Below, in pieces: positions 15,810 to 23,857 of a stretch of DNA of 64,000 nucleotides; the stretch's first letter is position 1; every line of letters starts with the position of its first letter. A program made the position numbers and the translations under genes. Source of the stretch: Eikenella sp963515595 (lineage in GTDB: Bacteria > Pseudomonadota > Gammaproteobacteria > Burkholderiales > Neisseriaceae); contig CAUPYH010000001.1 of the NCBI GenBank assembly GCA_963515595.1, positions 1-64,000 on the forward strand, in the 5' to 3' direction. The notes beneath the pieces were generated by a model. The model had not been told where the DNA came from. It was given only the letters and a program-made list of their open reading frames with translations, and searched no databases.

Positions 15810-15833
15810 AGCCGGATTGTCGGCTATGGACGC
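15802..15833. promoter_or_regulatory. 13-bp perfect hairpin enclosing the gp46 start codon
   Basis: GCGTCCATAGCCG (15802-15814) and CGGCTATGGACGC (15821-15833) are perfect inverted repeats around GATTGT. On the minus strand the second arm contains the gp46 ATG. It is not a terminator (no T tract). Confidence 0.6.
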
Positions 15834-15870
15834 GAGGAAAACTGCTTGAGATGGTTCAGAGGGTAGTGGC

Positions 15871-16500
15871 TTAAAGGGGTGCGCCGGTGGTGCCGCCGCT
15901 GTCGCCGGGGTGCCGGTGGCCGGTGAGGGATTTGCCGGAGGCCACCACGTCGCCGTCGGTGGTGTAGCTGCCGCCGGTTTGGCGCACATCACCGCTAAAC
16001 GTTGCGCCGTTGCCGCCCTGAATCGCCATGCCGCCGTTGCCGTTGATTTGCCCGGCGGCGGTCACTTCGGCGGTGCAATCCACATTGGGTGCGTCGATAT
16101 TGACCCCGCCCGGCGCTTTGATATTGAGCACTTGGCAGTCGATATCGATGATGCGGCCTTTTTTCAGCACGACTTTGGCACCGTCGGCGTTGTACACCGC
16201 AGTCTCGCCCTCCTGCAGGTTGGTGATGCGGTAGGCACCGTTGCAGGTATTAACAATGATGCCATGGCTGGTCTGGCCACCCAGCGGCACTACGATGCAG
16301 TCACTGCCTGCTGGCGGGTGCCCCGTGAAGCCGAACTGCTCGGCGTGTTCCAGCGCCTGCACCGTCTCGCCTTCCAGCCCCTCAATCTGTGCGCGTTGCA
16401 CGCCGCTGCCGGCTTCAGTGCGGGCGATTTTGCCGCGGAATGCCTGCCGGATGCCGCCCAGCATCCGCTTAATGTGGCCGTCTACTTGTTTAGCGTCCAT
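15871..16500 (-). CDS. Mu gp45-like baseplate spike protein (gpV type)
   Basis: 209 residues. It begins with the OB-fold region (GKIARTEAGSGVQRAQIEGL, EQFGFTGHPPAGSDCIVVPL). A beta-helical stretch of repeated short strands (GVNIDAPNVDCTAEVTAAGQ) follows, and it ends HRHPGDSGGTTGAPL. This is the membrane-piercing spike of contractile tails; the HxH-like tip could hold a metal ion. It sits between gp44 and gp46 as in Mu. Confidence 0.88.
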   Translation of the reverse strand: MDAKQVDGHIKRMLGGIRQAFRGKIARTEAGSGVQRAQIEGLEGETVQALEHAEQFGFTGHPPAGSDCIVVPLGGQTSHGIIVNTCNGAYRITNLQEGETAVYNADGAKVVLKKGRIIDIDCQVLNIKAPGGVNIDAPNVDCTAEVTAAGQINGNGGMAIQGGNGATFSGDVRQTGGSYTTDGDVVASGKSLTGHRHPGDSGGTTGAPL

Positions 16501-16509
16501 TTATCGTCC

Positions 16510-17634
16510 TTAAATAACCTGTAATTCCCGTGCCTGACGGCCTTTCCGCCCGCCACCGCGGCGTTTGCGGCTGCCCCTGCGGCGGCCTTTGCCGCCTTGG
16601 CCTTTGTTGTTTTTCGGCGGTTTGGCCTCGGGTATCCATGCCTTGTCCTCTTTAAGGGTGAGGATGGTTTGCGTGGGCTTGCCGCGCCCGCCCACAAATT
16701 TGCGCGCCATCAGGAAATAGATACCGTCCAGCCCGTCCGGCTCGCTCAACAGTTGCAGGCGCTGGCCCGGCTGCCACAGCACGCCATCGTCGTTGCGGTG
16801 CCCTTGTACGGTGGCGGTGATGGTGAGGCCGTCCAATTTGCTGTCGCCCAGCCGCTTCTTGGCCTTGCGCTCGGCGGCGGCTTGGTTGTCCACATCCGCC
16901 TCCACGATAATCAGCGGGCGGTGCACCTTGACCGTGTCGTCTTTTACCGTGGCGCGCAGGTTGTGCTTGCCGCTGTGGCTCTGCCCCAGCACGGTAATCT
17001 CGCTGAAACGCTGCGAAAAATCGCGCTCCACCTGCAACTGCTCCACGTTGTTGCCCTGCCCGGATACGCGCACAATCAAATCGGCCACCGGCTTGGTGGT
17101 GTAATCGGGCCCGCCGATCACCAGCGTGCCGTCCGGCTCCAGCCACGGCCACAGCCCATTGGCCTCGGCATACTGCGCCAAAGCATCCCAAGCGCGGCTG
17201 CCCGGCTCGATTTGCACTTTGTTGGTGCGCGCGGTTTGCGCCGCATCGATGCGGATTTTGCTGATGCCCAAGGGTTTGACGATGGTGTCGATAATCTGCT
17301 TTAAATCCATATCCTGCGCGTTAAAAATCGGGCAGGAGCAATCCAACAGGATGCCGGCATCGTCGCGGCCGGAAATGGTGAGCGTTTTTTGCCCTTTGGC
17401 GGTGGTGGTGCTCACGCGGTCGATGCGCCCGCTCAATACGGTATCCTCGCCCACCCGCACCTCCACCGTGTCGCCCGGCTGTACCGCATCCGGCTTGGCG
17501 TCCACCGGCCGCCCGAGGGTGACCTGAAAATCATCGGCCGGGGTGAGGAGGTCGCTGTCGATGTCGTAGTCCGTCCATTGGCTGTGGGTTTTGCCTGCAA
17601 TTAAGAGGCTTATGGTGTTATTGGGCGTAGGCAT
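16510..17634 (-). CDS. Mu gp44-like baseplate hub protein (gpP)
   Basis: 374 residues matching the Mu P/gp44 hub family: DDFQVTLGRPVDAKPD, TLTISGRDDAGILLDCSCP and WDALAQYAEANGLWPWLEPD. The last 40 residues are very rich in Lys, Arg and Gly (KGRRRGSRKRRGGGRKGRQA), perhaps an RNA- or DNA-contacting tail. It overlaps the upstream N gene by 17 bp. Confidence 0.88.
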   Translation of the reverse strand: MPTPNNTISLLIAGKTHSQWTDYDIDSDLLTPADDFQVTLGRPVDAKPDAVQPGDTVEVRVGEDTVLSGRIDRVSTTTAKGQKTLTISGRDDAGILLDCSCPIFNAQDMDLKQIIDTIVKPLGISKIRIDAAQTARTNKVQIEPGSRAWDALAQYAEANGLWPWLEPDGTLVIGGPDYTTKPVADLIVRVSGQGNNVEQLQVERDFSQRFSEITVLGQSHSGKHNLRATVKDDTVKVHRPLIIVEADVDNQAAAERKAKKRLGDSKLDGLTITATVQGHRNDDGVLWQPGQRLQLLSEPDGLDGIYFLMARKFVGGRGKPTQTILTLKEDKAWIPEAKPPKNNKGQGGKGRRRGSRKRRGGGRKGRQARELQVI

Positions 17635-18982
17635 TTAATACGGTTCCGCGGGCGATAAAGTTGGGATGCACGATGCCGGGATTGAGGCGCAGCAGCTCGG
17701 CTTGGCGGCGGTGGTCGCCGTACCAGCGGAAAGCCAGTAGGTGCAGGCTGCTGTCGGTAGGCACCACCTTTTGCACCAAGGGCGGGCGCAGGTTAATCAA
17801 GGCTTGTGCCTGTTTTTGCAGGGTATGCGCCAACGTGCGCACGCTGTCGGCCAATTCGGCGCTGCCCTCCAAATAGGGCTGCTGCGGCAACAGGCGGCGC
17901 TGTTCCAGCTGGCGGTAGAGCTGCTCGGGGTCGGGCGGGTTGTCCTGATACAGCGAGAGCAGCAAGGCGGCCAACTGTTCGGCCTGCTCGGCGGAAGCGG
18001 CCAGCATCATCACCGCCAAGCGGTTGGCGGCCAAAGCGCTGTTGAGCTGGGCGCGCACATCGGCCAGCAGGCGGCTGATTTCCGCCGGCGTAAGTTCGGG
18101 CTCGTCTTGTTCGGCGGCGAAAATATCCGCCAGCTCTTTGGCCAGCGCGGTGCTGCCCACAATGGCAATCGCTGCCGTGAGCGCGGCCACATCCGGCAAG
18201 GCGGCCTGCGAGCGGGCGGGCGTGGCGCCGTTATCCAAGCCCTGCCGGTATTGCCACGGCACGGCGGCGGCTGTTTTAGTGCCGCCGGCCAAATCGCGCC
18301 AGCCGGACAGGCTGCTTTCCGCCGTGCGGTGCATCCCGGCCAGTGCGCCAAACACGCCTTTGAGTTCGGTCAGCAGCACGCGCGGGCTGTTGAGTAGGTT
18401 CAGGCTACCTGAAAACACCCCGTTCACTTGGCCGTACAGCCGCCCCACCACATTGAGCACGGCCGCGTGAAAATTGTTCCACCTGTGCTGCTGGGTGCGG
18501 ATTTTGCCCAAGGCCTTTTCCAGCACGGCAAAACCCTGAAAAGCGGCCAAGTCGGCCACCCAATCCGCCTCGTCGGCCAAAGCCAGTGCCAGCTCGCGCC
18601 CGAAAAACGGCGCGGCAGCCACGCTCTGTTTGAAGCTGATATTGATTTCAGCGTAATCCGGGCTGTCTTCGCTGTGCCTCACCTCGAAATCGGCCACCAC
18701 CGTGTCCGGCACGCTGCCGTAAATCGGGTGCACCAGCTCGCCGCTGCCGTGTTCGCGCAGCACCTTGAGCAGGCGTTGCAGCCGCGCCTCGTAGTCGTCG
18801 CCATACAAAACGGCGGTGAGGTTAAACTCCAAGGCTTCGCAGCCCGTGTCTTCAATATCCGAGCCGTCCACAAAAGGGTAGCTGTGCTCGGCCAGCGCGT
18901 GCACGCCGCGCAGGGTGTCGCCGGTGGCCTCGAAGGCCACGCCCTTGTAACTGGCATCAAGCAGGGTATCTTGCCAACTCAT
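17618..18982 (-). CDS. Mu gpN-like DNA circularisation / tail protein
   Basis: 454 residues. The N terminus (MSWQDTLLDASYKGVAFEAT, YPFVDGSDIEDTGCEALEFN) is the Mu N (gp43) domain. The C terminus (LRLNPGIVHPNFIARGTVLN) contains a LysM-like peptide common in tail proteins. The centre is a long Ala/Gln/Leu-rich helical stretch. It follows the tape measure gene by 3 bp. Confidence 0.88.
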   Translation of the reverse strand: MSWQDTLLDASYKGVAFEATGDTLRGVHALAEHSYPFVDGSDIEDTGCEALEFNLTAVLYGDDYEARLQRLLKVLREHGSGELVHPIYGSVPDTVVADFEVRHSEDSPDYAEINISFKQSVAAAPFFGRELALALADEADWVADLAAFQGFAVLEKALGKIRTQQHRWNNFHAAVLNVVGRLYGQVNGVFSGSLNLLNSPRVLLTELKGVFGALAGMHRTAESSLSGWRDLAGGTKTAAAVPWQYRQGLDNGATPARSQAALPDVAALTAAIAIVGSTALAKELADIFAAEQDEPELTPAEISRLLADVRAQLNSALAANRLAVMMLAASAEQAEQLAALLLSLYQDNPPDPEQLYRQLEQRRLLPQQPYLEGSAELADSVRTLAHTLQKQAQALINLRPPLVQKVVPTDSSLHLLAFRWYGDHRRQAELLRLNPGIVHPNFIARGTVLNAYAQ

Positions 18983-18985
18983 CTG

Positions 18986-21130
18986 TTAATTCCTTCTGTT
19001 ATCGCGCTCGGCGGCTTGCGATACGGCGGCGGTGATATTGCCGCCCGACACCGATACGGTTACCGGCACCGGCTGCCGCGCCGCTGCCGCCAACTGACCC
19101 GCCGCCGTACCCATCAGGCGCGATGCCTCCAAAAACTGGGCGGCGGCCTGCTGGTTGTCAGATACCGCTTGGGCGTATTGCTCGCTGGATTGCTGATAGG
19201 TTTGTGATGACTGCTGGATTTGCTCCGCGCTTTTTTGCAGCTCCGGGCTATTGAGTGGGGATTGGTTGGCCGCACGCGGCGAATCGCTATAGGTAATCAG
19301 CGGCGAGCGCGGCATGGCCTGCCCTTGATACTGTTGGTTTAATTGCCGCATCCTCTCCAGCGCCGCCCCTTCGCCTGCATTCAGCTCTTCAGAATGCAGC
19401 AGCAGGCCGGCGGCAAAGTTTAAACGCGGCGCCGCAGTCAGTGCCTTGCCGCCCAAGCTTAGAACCCCGCGCCCGAAACCAAGTGCACTACCCCCTGCTT
19501 TAGACAGCAGGTTGCCTGCCCAGCCTGAGCCGCCGGGTATAAAACCTAAAACACCCCTGCCGGCAGCTGCCGCAGCAGCCGTCCAGCCGGCACCGGTGGC
19601 CACTTGGGCTTGGGTTGGGTTTTGCTTCGCCCAGCGGCCGAGCGCATCCATACCGCTGCCGATTTTGTCGCTCACTCCTTTAAACGCGCCGTATTCGGCA
19701 TCGGAATAAGCGGCTTTGGCGCGCTGCGCTTGCATTCCAGAACCCTGCATTAAGAAATCAAAGTTGCTGGCTACCGCGCCGTTGGCGTTGGCCTGCCCTT
19801 GTTGCAGGCGGGCGGCTTGGTCGGCGTTATTCACCAACGCCAGCAAAGCCATCAGGGCTTGCCGGTCGGTTACCAGCTGGCCGATGGCCGTACCGTCCAC
19901 CAAAGCCTTTTGGCTCTCCAGCAGTTCCAACTTGGCTTCGTCGCCTTTGGCGGCATTGATTTGCTCCATCAGGGCGCGACTATGGTCGTCCTTGGCAATC
20001 AGCTCGCGGGCAATATCCACTACCGCATCCAGCGAGTTCATGCCGTCGGCCTGCCGCTTGTTCATAGAGGCCGTAAAATCAAAGCCCTTTTGGCCGTTGA
20101 TGGTGATGCGCTTGGCGTGGTTGGCAATATCCGGGCTGGTCAGTTTGGCCAAGAGATTGACCACATTATTGCCGGCCTCATCCGTGCTGCCGGCAGACAT
20201 AAAACTCAATTGGTTGGCATTGAGCAGAGAGGAAAAATTGGCCAAGGTCGGCGCCATACCGGCGTTTTTCATGGCGGCAAGCTGTTGTGGCAGCCAGCGC
20301 GCCATATCTTTAAATTCAAAGCCGCCGTCGGCGCCAGACTGTACCGCGCGGTCTAACAGCTCGGGGATGTCTGCCTCTTTAAAGCCGGCCTGCAAGGCTT
20401 TGGCGATAAAAGTAGCTACCTCGTCGCCGGAGGCATTGGCGGCTGTGGCGGTTTTCATGATGGTGGGCAGCAGTCGCTGAGCTGCTTGACCGTCCACTGC
20501 GCCGCTGGAAATCAGGGTATTAAACGCCGCCAGCGTGTCTTCGCGCGTAGCCGCACCCTCGTAGGCCGCACCCATCACGGAGCGGTTAATATCAGCCATC
20601 CCAGCCTGCCGCTCGGCCATACTCTTGCCGGCATAAGCCACATTGGTTACATGGCGCAGCTCGGTGTCGTAATCCATCGTGCGCCGTACCGGCTGTGCCA
20701 GCACATAACCGCCCGCCACCAAGGCCGCGCCGCCGCGGGTAGCAGCATCAAAAGCCCGGCCGCCGCCGCGCATCATGCGCTGCCAGCGCCCCATCTGCCC
20801 GCTGCTGCTGCGCAATTCGCTATTCAGGCGGCGGATGTTTTGACGGTTGGCTTCCGCCGCCCGCGCCAGTTCGCGTTGCGACAGCGTGCCGGAGCGAGCC
20901 AAACGGTTGTAGGCCGCCTGCGTGAGCTGCATTTCGCGGCGGATTTGCTGCTCCGAACGAATACCGAGCCGCTGATAGGCGTTGATGGCCTGCTGCCGCT
21001 GGCGTGAGGATTGTGCCCAAGCGCGACCTTGTGCTGCGGCGCTGCGCTCAGTCTCATTCATTAACCGCCGCAACCCTTGACTGGCGTTATCTTTAAACTT
21101 GGCAATCAGCTCTAAGGTGTTACTGCTCAT
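18986..21130 (-). CDS. Tail tape measure protein
   Basis: 714 residues. An N-terminal coiled coil (about 5-115; GLRRLMNETERSAAAQGRAW) leads into a phage-minor-tail-like domain (GAALVAGGYVLAQPVRRTMD, TTREDTLAAFN-like segment near 200). Hydrophobic Gly/Ala stretches follow near 520-560 (AAAAAAGRGVLGFIPGGSGW), and the C terminus is Gln/Ala-rich. The gene sits right after the frameshifted chaperone pair, the universal order. Its length should set tail length. Confidence 0.88.
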   Translation of the reverse strand: MSSNTLELIAKFKDNASQGLRRLMNETERSAAAQGRAWAQSSRQRQQAINAYQRLGIRSEQQIRREMQLTQAAYNRLARSGTLSQRELARAAEANRQNIRRLNSELRSSSGQMGRWQRMMRGGGRAFDAATRGGAALVAGGYVLAQPVRRTMDYDTELRHVTNVAYAGKSMAERQAGMADINRSVMGAAYEGAATREDTLAAFNTLISSGAVDGQAAQRLLPTIMKTATAANASGDEVATFIAKALQAGFKEADIPELLDRAVQSGADGGFEFKDMARWLPQQLAAMKNAGMAPTLANFSSLLNANQLSFMSAGSTDEAGNNVVNLLAKLTSPDIANHAKRITINGQKGFDFTASMNKRQADGMNSLDAVVDIARELIAKDDHSRALMEQINAAKGDEAKLELLESQKALVDGTAIGQLVTDRQALMALLALVNNADQAARLQQGQANANGAVASNFDFLMQGSGMQAQRAKAAYSDAEYGAFKGVSDKIGSGMDALGRWAKQNPTQAQVATGAGWTAAAAAAGRGVLGFIPGGSGWAGNLLSKAGGSALGFGRGVLSLGGKALTAAPRLNFAAGLLLHSEELNAGEGAALERMRQLNQQYQGQAMPRSPLITYSDSPRAANQSPLNSPELQKSAEQIQQSSQTYQQSSEQYAQAVSDNQQAAAQFLEASRLMGTAAGQLAAAARQPVPVTVSVSGGNITAAVSQAAERDNRRN

Positions 21131-21338
21131 GTTTCTTCACTCGCTTGCTGATAAAGGTGGTGCCGCTGGATTTGCCCGGCGGCGCGGCGGCTGGTTTGGC
21201 AGCCAGGGTCGGTACAGGCAGCGGCACTACCTGATAGGCCGACAGCAACTGGCGCGCCTGCCGCATAAAGCTGTTGAGCTCCGGCAGGGTCATGGCCAAC
21301 ACCCTATCCTCAGGCAGGCCAAAGCGCCCCAGCATCAA
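21120..21338 (-). CDS. Frameshift-encoded second part of the tail assembly chaperone
   Basis: The frame continues from a -1 shift in the upstream gene and reads PKLDRYRLAVLMLGRFGLPE, ending PGKSSGTTFISKRVKKHEQ. On its own it would be 72 residues, but the start at 21338 has no ribosome site, so it is probably made only as a fusion. In many tailed phages a minor frameshifted chaperone binds the tape measure protein and recruits tube subunits. Confidence 0.8.
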   Translation of the reverse strand: MMLGRFGLPEDRVLAMTLPELNSFMRQARQLLSAYQVVPLPVPTLAAKPAAAPPGKSSGTTFISKRVKKHEQ

Positions 21339-21343
21339 TACGG

Positions 21344-21733
21344 CTAAACGGTAGCGGTCGAGCTTGGGCGCAGACGCTTTTTTGCCAACAGCTCTTGGGC
21401 AAAAAACAGAGCATCGAAATCGGTGGCGACCAAGCCGTCGGCCAAAATATCGGCACTGATTTGTTCCGTGGGAATATCGCCCAAACGGTCGAGCGACAGA
21501 GCATAGTTCTCCAACAGCCGCGCCTGCCCCTCCAACTGTGTGTCAATCATCATATCCTCGCGCACCGTGAGCAGGTGCATGGCAAAATCGTAATGCCATT
21601 CGTTATTGTGCAAAATGCCATATTTCAGGCTACCTGAAACCGTTAGGCCGTCTTCGGCCACGGTGAGGTTAAACTCCGCCGTCGCATTATCCAGCGGGTC
21701 GATAACAGAGGTTTGGGAATTTTTGTCGGACAT
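21344..21733 (-). CDS. Mu gp41-like tail assembly chaperone
   Basis: 129 residues. AEFNLTVAEDGLTVSGSLKY and the helical second half (EGQARLLENYALSLDRLGDI) fit Mu gp41. A slippery heptamer lies 11 codons before the stop, so a fraction of ribosomes should continue into the next frame. A long hairpin directly precedes the start and covers the AAAGG that would be its ribosome site. Confidence 0.85.
   Translation of the reverse strand: MSDKNSQTSVIDPLDNATAEFNLTVAEDGLTVSGSLKYGILHNNEWHYDFAMHLLTVREDMMIDTQLEGQARLLENYALSLDRLGDIPTEQISADILADGLVATDFDALFFAQELLAKKRLRPSSTATV
21377..21383 (-). promoter_or_regulatory. Programmed -1 frameshift site A AAA AAG
   Basis: In the gp41 zero frame the codons are GCA AAA AAG, so the message contains the X XXY YYZ heptamer A AAA AAG, the same as in dnaX. 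A -1 shift there gives AAA AAA GCG TCT and joins the downstream frame without a stop. Its position near the end of the first chaperone gene is the conserved one. Confidence 0.85.
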
Positions 21734-21739
21734 AAGAAA

Positions 21740-21800
21740 AGCCTTTAAACGTGGATTAAACCGAATAAAAATGTAGGTTTAATTATCGTTTAAAGGCTTA
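21740..21800 (-). promoter_or_regulatory. Long two-stage hairpin in front of gp41
   Basis: AAGCCTTTAAACG (21740-21752) pairs with CGTTTAAAGGCTT (21788-21800), and inside it TTAAACC (21757-21763) pairs with GGTTTAA (21777-21783). On the minus strand it is followed by TTCTT and the gp41 ATG. It could be a terminator or attenuator between the inserted switch cassette and gp41, or it could hide the gp41 ribosome site. Confidence 0.55.
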
Positions 21801-21828
21801 GGGGGAAGGTGTTGAAGTGGTTCAGAGG

Positions 21829-22032
21829 TTAGGATTGACTGCCAATTTCCTGCTTACAGTCCTGCCGGTCTAATATGTCGATTTGCTGTTTCATCTGTTC
21901 GGCAATCACCAGCAGGGCACAACCGGCCAAATCAGGCTTATGCTGGTAGGCAATCAGGTTTTCCGCCACGTAGCGTAGCGCATCGCGGGTCGTGTACATA
22001 TCCACCACCAAGTTTTGCTCCGGTGTATACAT
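21829..22032 (-). CDS. Small hypothetical phage protein
   Basis: 67 residues, MYTPEQNLVVDMYTTRDALR, helical throughout with two Cys. It starts 2 bp after the antirepressor stop and belongs to the switch cassette that interrupts the tail operon. Not recognised. Confidence 0.5.
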   Translation of the reverse strand: MYTPEQNLVVDMYTTRDALRYVAENLIAYQHKPDLAGCALLVIAEQMKQQIDILDRQDCKQEIGSQS

Positions 22033-22034
22033 AT

Positions 22035-22661
22035 TTAATCCTCCAATGCCAAAGCCTGCTGGGCACGTTTGGCCAACATCTTTGCCCGCCCGCGTTTGCC
22101 ACGCGCCGACAATTCGGGGTCGGGTTGGTAATCTACCAATTCCAGCTCAGTCAGCCTTTTCAGCCGGTGCGCCACACTGCCGGGCGCCAAATCCACCAGC
22201 TTGCCGATTTCGCTCAAGGTCAGCCCCTTTTCGTGATAGCTGATAAGCCGCGCTTCCAGCGGGGAGGCTTGCAAAAAGGCAGTACGGTATTTTTGCAACA
22301 GCACCGCTTCCGGACTGCCGCCGGCCAACATTCGCGCCGCCCAAGTGCGAAACTCTTTGGCTAATTTTGTGCCGGCAAAAAATCCTAATTTGATGCAGCC
22401 AGTTTTAGAGAAAACCCTTGTGTCATAGCCCTTTCCGTCAGTTGCGGTCAATTTGACCGTCACTGAATCTTCCGAAAGGAATTCATCAATATGGCGGTTA
22501 TAAACACGAGTGATGCCGTCGCGCTCATTGCCTTGACCGTAGCCCAAACATCGTCCGACATCTTCAGCAGTCAGCCAGAAGCGGCCTTGGTGGTCGATAA
22601 TGGAAACGGGTGTATTGCCGTGAAATACGGCAGTCTGTTTAAATGCTTGCAAGGGTTGCAT
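22035..22661 (-). CDS. Bro-N family antirepressor
   Basis: The start at 22661 (MQPLQAFKQTAVFHGNTPVS) has GGAGC 9 bases upstream. Residues 10-110 are a Bro-N domain (GRFWLTAEDVGRCLGYGQGN, TRVFSKTGCIKLGFFAGTKL, FRTWAARML). The C-terminal part has a winged-helix-like segment (GLTLSEIGKLVDLAPGSVAH). Such proteins counter prophage repressors. It is 61 bp downstream of a Cro-like gene in the same direction, and both lie inside the late tail operon. Confidence 0.75.
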   Translation of the reverse strand: MQPLQAFKQTAVFHGNTPVSIIDHQGRFWLTAEDVGRCLGYGQGNERDGITRVYNRHIDEFLSEDSVTVKLTATDGKGYDTRVFSKTGCIKLGFFAGTKLAKEFRTWAARMLAGGSPEAVLLQKYRTAFLQASPLEARLISYHEKGLTLSEIGKLVDLAPGSVAHRLKRLTELELVDYQPDPELSARGKRGRAKMLAKRAQQALALED

Positions 22662-22722
22662 GATATAATCGCTCCTGTCTAAATGAACATTGGACAAACG
22701 AGGTTTTTGTTTAAGAACAGCC

Positions 22723-22917
22723 TCACTGTTCGCCGTCAAGTTGGATATTCAGCTTGATGGCGATTTCTCTAGCCATGCCACGTACTGCCTTGGTTTTACC
22801 GTTCAGTACGCGACTAACGTCGGCTGAGTTGAAACCGTGATCGCGTGCCCATTGTGCAGCGGTAATATTCTGATTTTTCAGCCATTGCTTCGCTTGGGCG
22901 GGAGTACACTTTTGCAT
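22723..22917 (-). CDS. Cro-like helix-turn-helix protein
   Basis: 64 residues with a single helix-turn-helix (TAAQWARDHGFNSADVSRVL) followed by a basic stretch and a short hydrophobic end. It is divergent from the repressor gene at 23039, with paired operators between them, the arrangement of a CI/Cro switch. Confidence 0.7.
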   Translation of the reverse strand: MQKCTPAQAKQWLKNQNITAAQWARDHGFNSADVSRVLNGKTKAVRGMAREIAIKLNIQLDGEQ

Positions 22918-22977
22918 AATAATCCTTTCAAAATAATGATAAATTTGCTATAATCTAGACTAATTTAAATAGATATG

Positions 22978-23017
22978 AACCTATTTGTAGGTTATTTTAG
23001 TAACCTTAAAATAGGTT
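22978..23017. promoter_or_regulatory. Paired operators of the small switch
   Basis: AACCTATTTGTAGGTT (22978-22993) and AACCTTAAAATAGGTT (23002-23017) share AACCT...AGGTT arms and lie 24 bp apart, between the divergent Cro-like and repressor genes. A TATAAT at 22950-22955 on the plus strand could be the repressor -10 element. Confidence 0.65.
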
Positions 23018-23038
23018 GTCAATTATTTTAGGGATTTT

Positions 23039-23407
23039 ATGGATAATAATTTTGACCTGAGTGCCAAATCCTTGGGCGAAAGGCTGAAAAAAGTTCGCGA
23101 ACAACATAAGATGTCGCGCGATCAAATGGCAGAGTTATTTGAGGTCAGCCGGTCTGCTATTCAGGCATATGAATACGGAGAACGCAGTCCAAATGCAGAT
23201 TATTTATCTAAATATTTCAAATATTTCGGCACTAATCTGCATTGGTTGCTAACTGGTGATATGCTGGCGGTACTGGGTACAACCAATGGTAAGATTGGTA
23301 GCCCACGCGAAGAAACAATTTTACACCTAACCCGACAGCTTAATCCTCGCACACTAACACATCTGATTGATTTTCTAATGAGTATTCAAGGGATTAAGAC
23401 TAATTAA
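23039..23407 (+). CDS. XRE-family repressor of the embedded switch
   Basis: 122 residues. A Cro/C1-type helix-turn-helix occupies residues 12-68 (LKKVREQHKMSRDQMAELFE, SRSAIQAYEYGERSPNADYL). A WLLTGD motif typical of phage repressors follows near 78, then a short C-terminal helix. It lacks the S24 peptidase domain of the main Mu repressor. It is the only plus-strand gene in the phage late region. Confidence 0.8.
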   Translation: MDNNFDLSAKSLGERLKKVREQHKMSRDQMAELFEVSRSAIQAYEYGERSPNADYLSKYFKYFGTNLHWLLTGDMLAVLGTTNGKIGSPREETILHLTRQLNPRTLTHLIDFLMSIQGIKTN

Positions 23408-23422
23408 ATACAAGTAGATAAA

Positions 23423-23450
23423 GGCCGTCTGAAATTAGATTCAGACGGCC
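23423..23450 (+). terminator. Terminator formed by inverted Neisseria-dialect DUS
   Basis: GGCCGTCTGAA (23423-23433) and TTCAGACGGCC (23440-23450) form an 11-bp stem after the repressor stop, followed by TCATTATTTT. GCCGTCTGAA is the core of the Neisseria uptake sequence, unlike the GGCTACCTGAA dialect used elsewhere in the window. It suggests the cassette came from a Neisseria source. Confidence 0.8.
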
Positions 23451-23471
23451 TCATTATTTTTCAGGTAGCCT

Positions 23472-23846
23472 TTACTCCAACACCTTGCGGATGGCAAAGC
23501 CGGTGATGTCGATCACCATCTCGTTGTCCACCGTGTAGCTCTCGCCCACCTCGGTCACACAAAACCCGAGGTAACTGGTGGGTTTGGCGCCGGGCACGTC
23601 GGGCACCAGCGAGATTTTGGCGTCCTCGATGCCGCCCCAGTTGATGGCGGTGCCGTCGGTAGGCATCACGGCGGTGGCGGTGATGTCGTATTGGCCCACG
23701 CCGCGGGTGAAGCCTTTGGTGCGGCGGCTGCGGTTCATGGTTTTCACGGGCTTGCGGCCGGTGCTGTCTTTGACGTCGATTTTGGTGATTTCCACCTCCG
23801 CGGCGTCGAGATAGAGGGTTACGCTGCCGATGTATTCGGTACTCAT
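23472..23846 (-). CDS. Tail tube protein (Mu gpM)
   Basis: 124 residues, the Mu M/gp40 family: MSTEYIGSVTLYLDAAEVEI, TRGVGQYDITATAVMPTDGT and NEMVIDITGFAIRKVLE. It polymerises inside the sheath. It lies 11 bp after the sheath gene; its usual neighbour gp41 is separated from it by the switch cassette. Confidence 0.9.
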   Translation of the reverse strand: MSTEYIGSVTLYLDAAEVEITKIDVKDSTGRKPVKTMNRSRRTKGFTRGVGQYDITATAVMPTDGTAINWGGIEDAKISLVPDVPGAKPTSYLGFCVTEVGESYTVDNEMVIDITGFAIRKVLE

Positions 23847-23857
23847 GTTTTATGCTC

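Noticed and set aside
23002..23017. CRISPR or iterated repeat array
   Set aside because: Only two operator copies are present here, and DUS copies elsewhere are dispersed without spacers; no CRISPR array was seen in the window.
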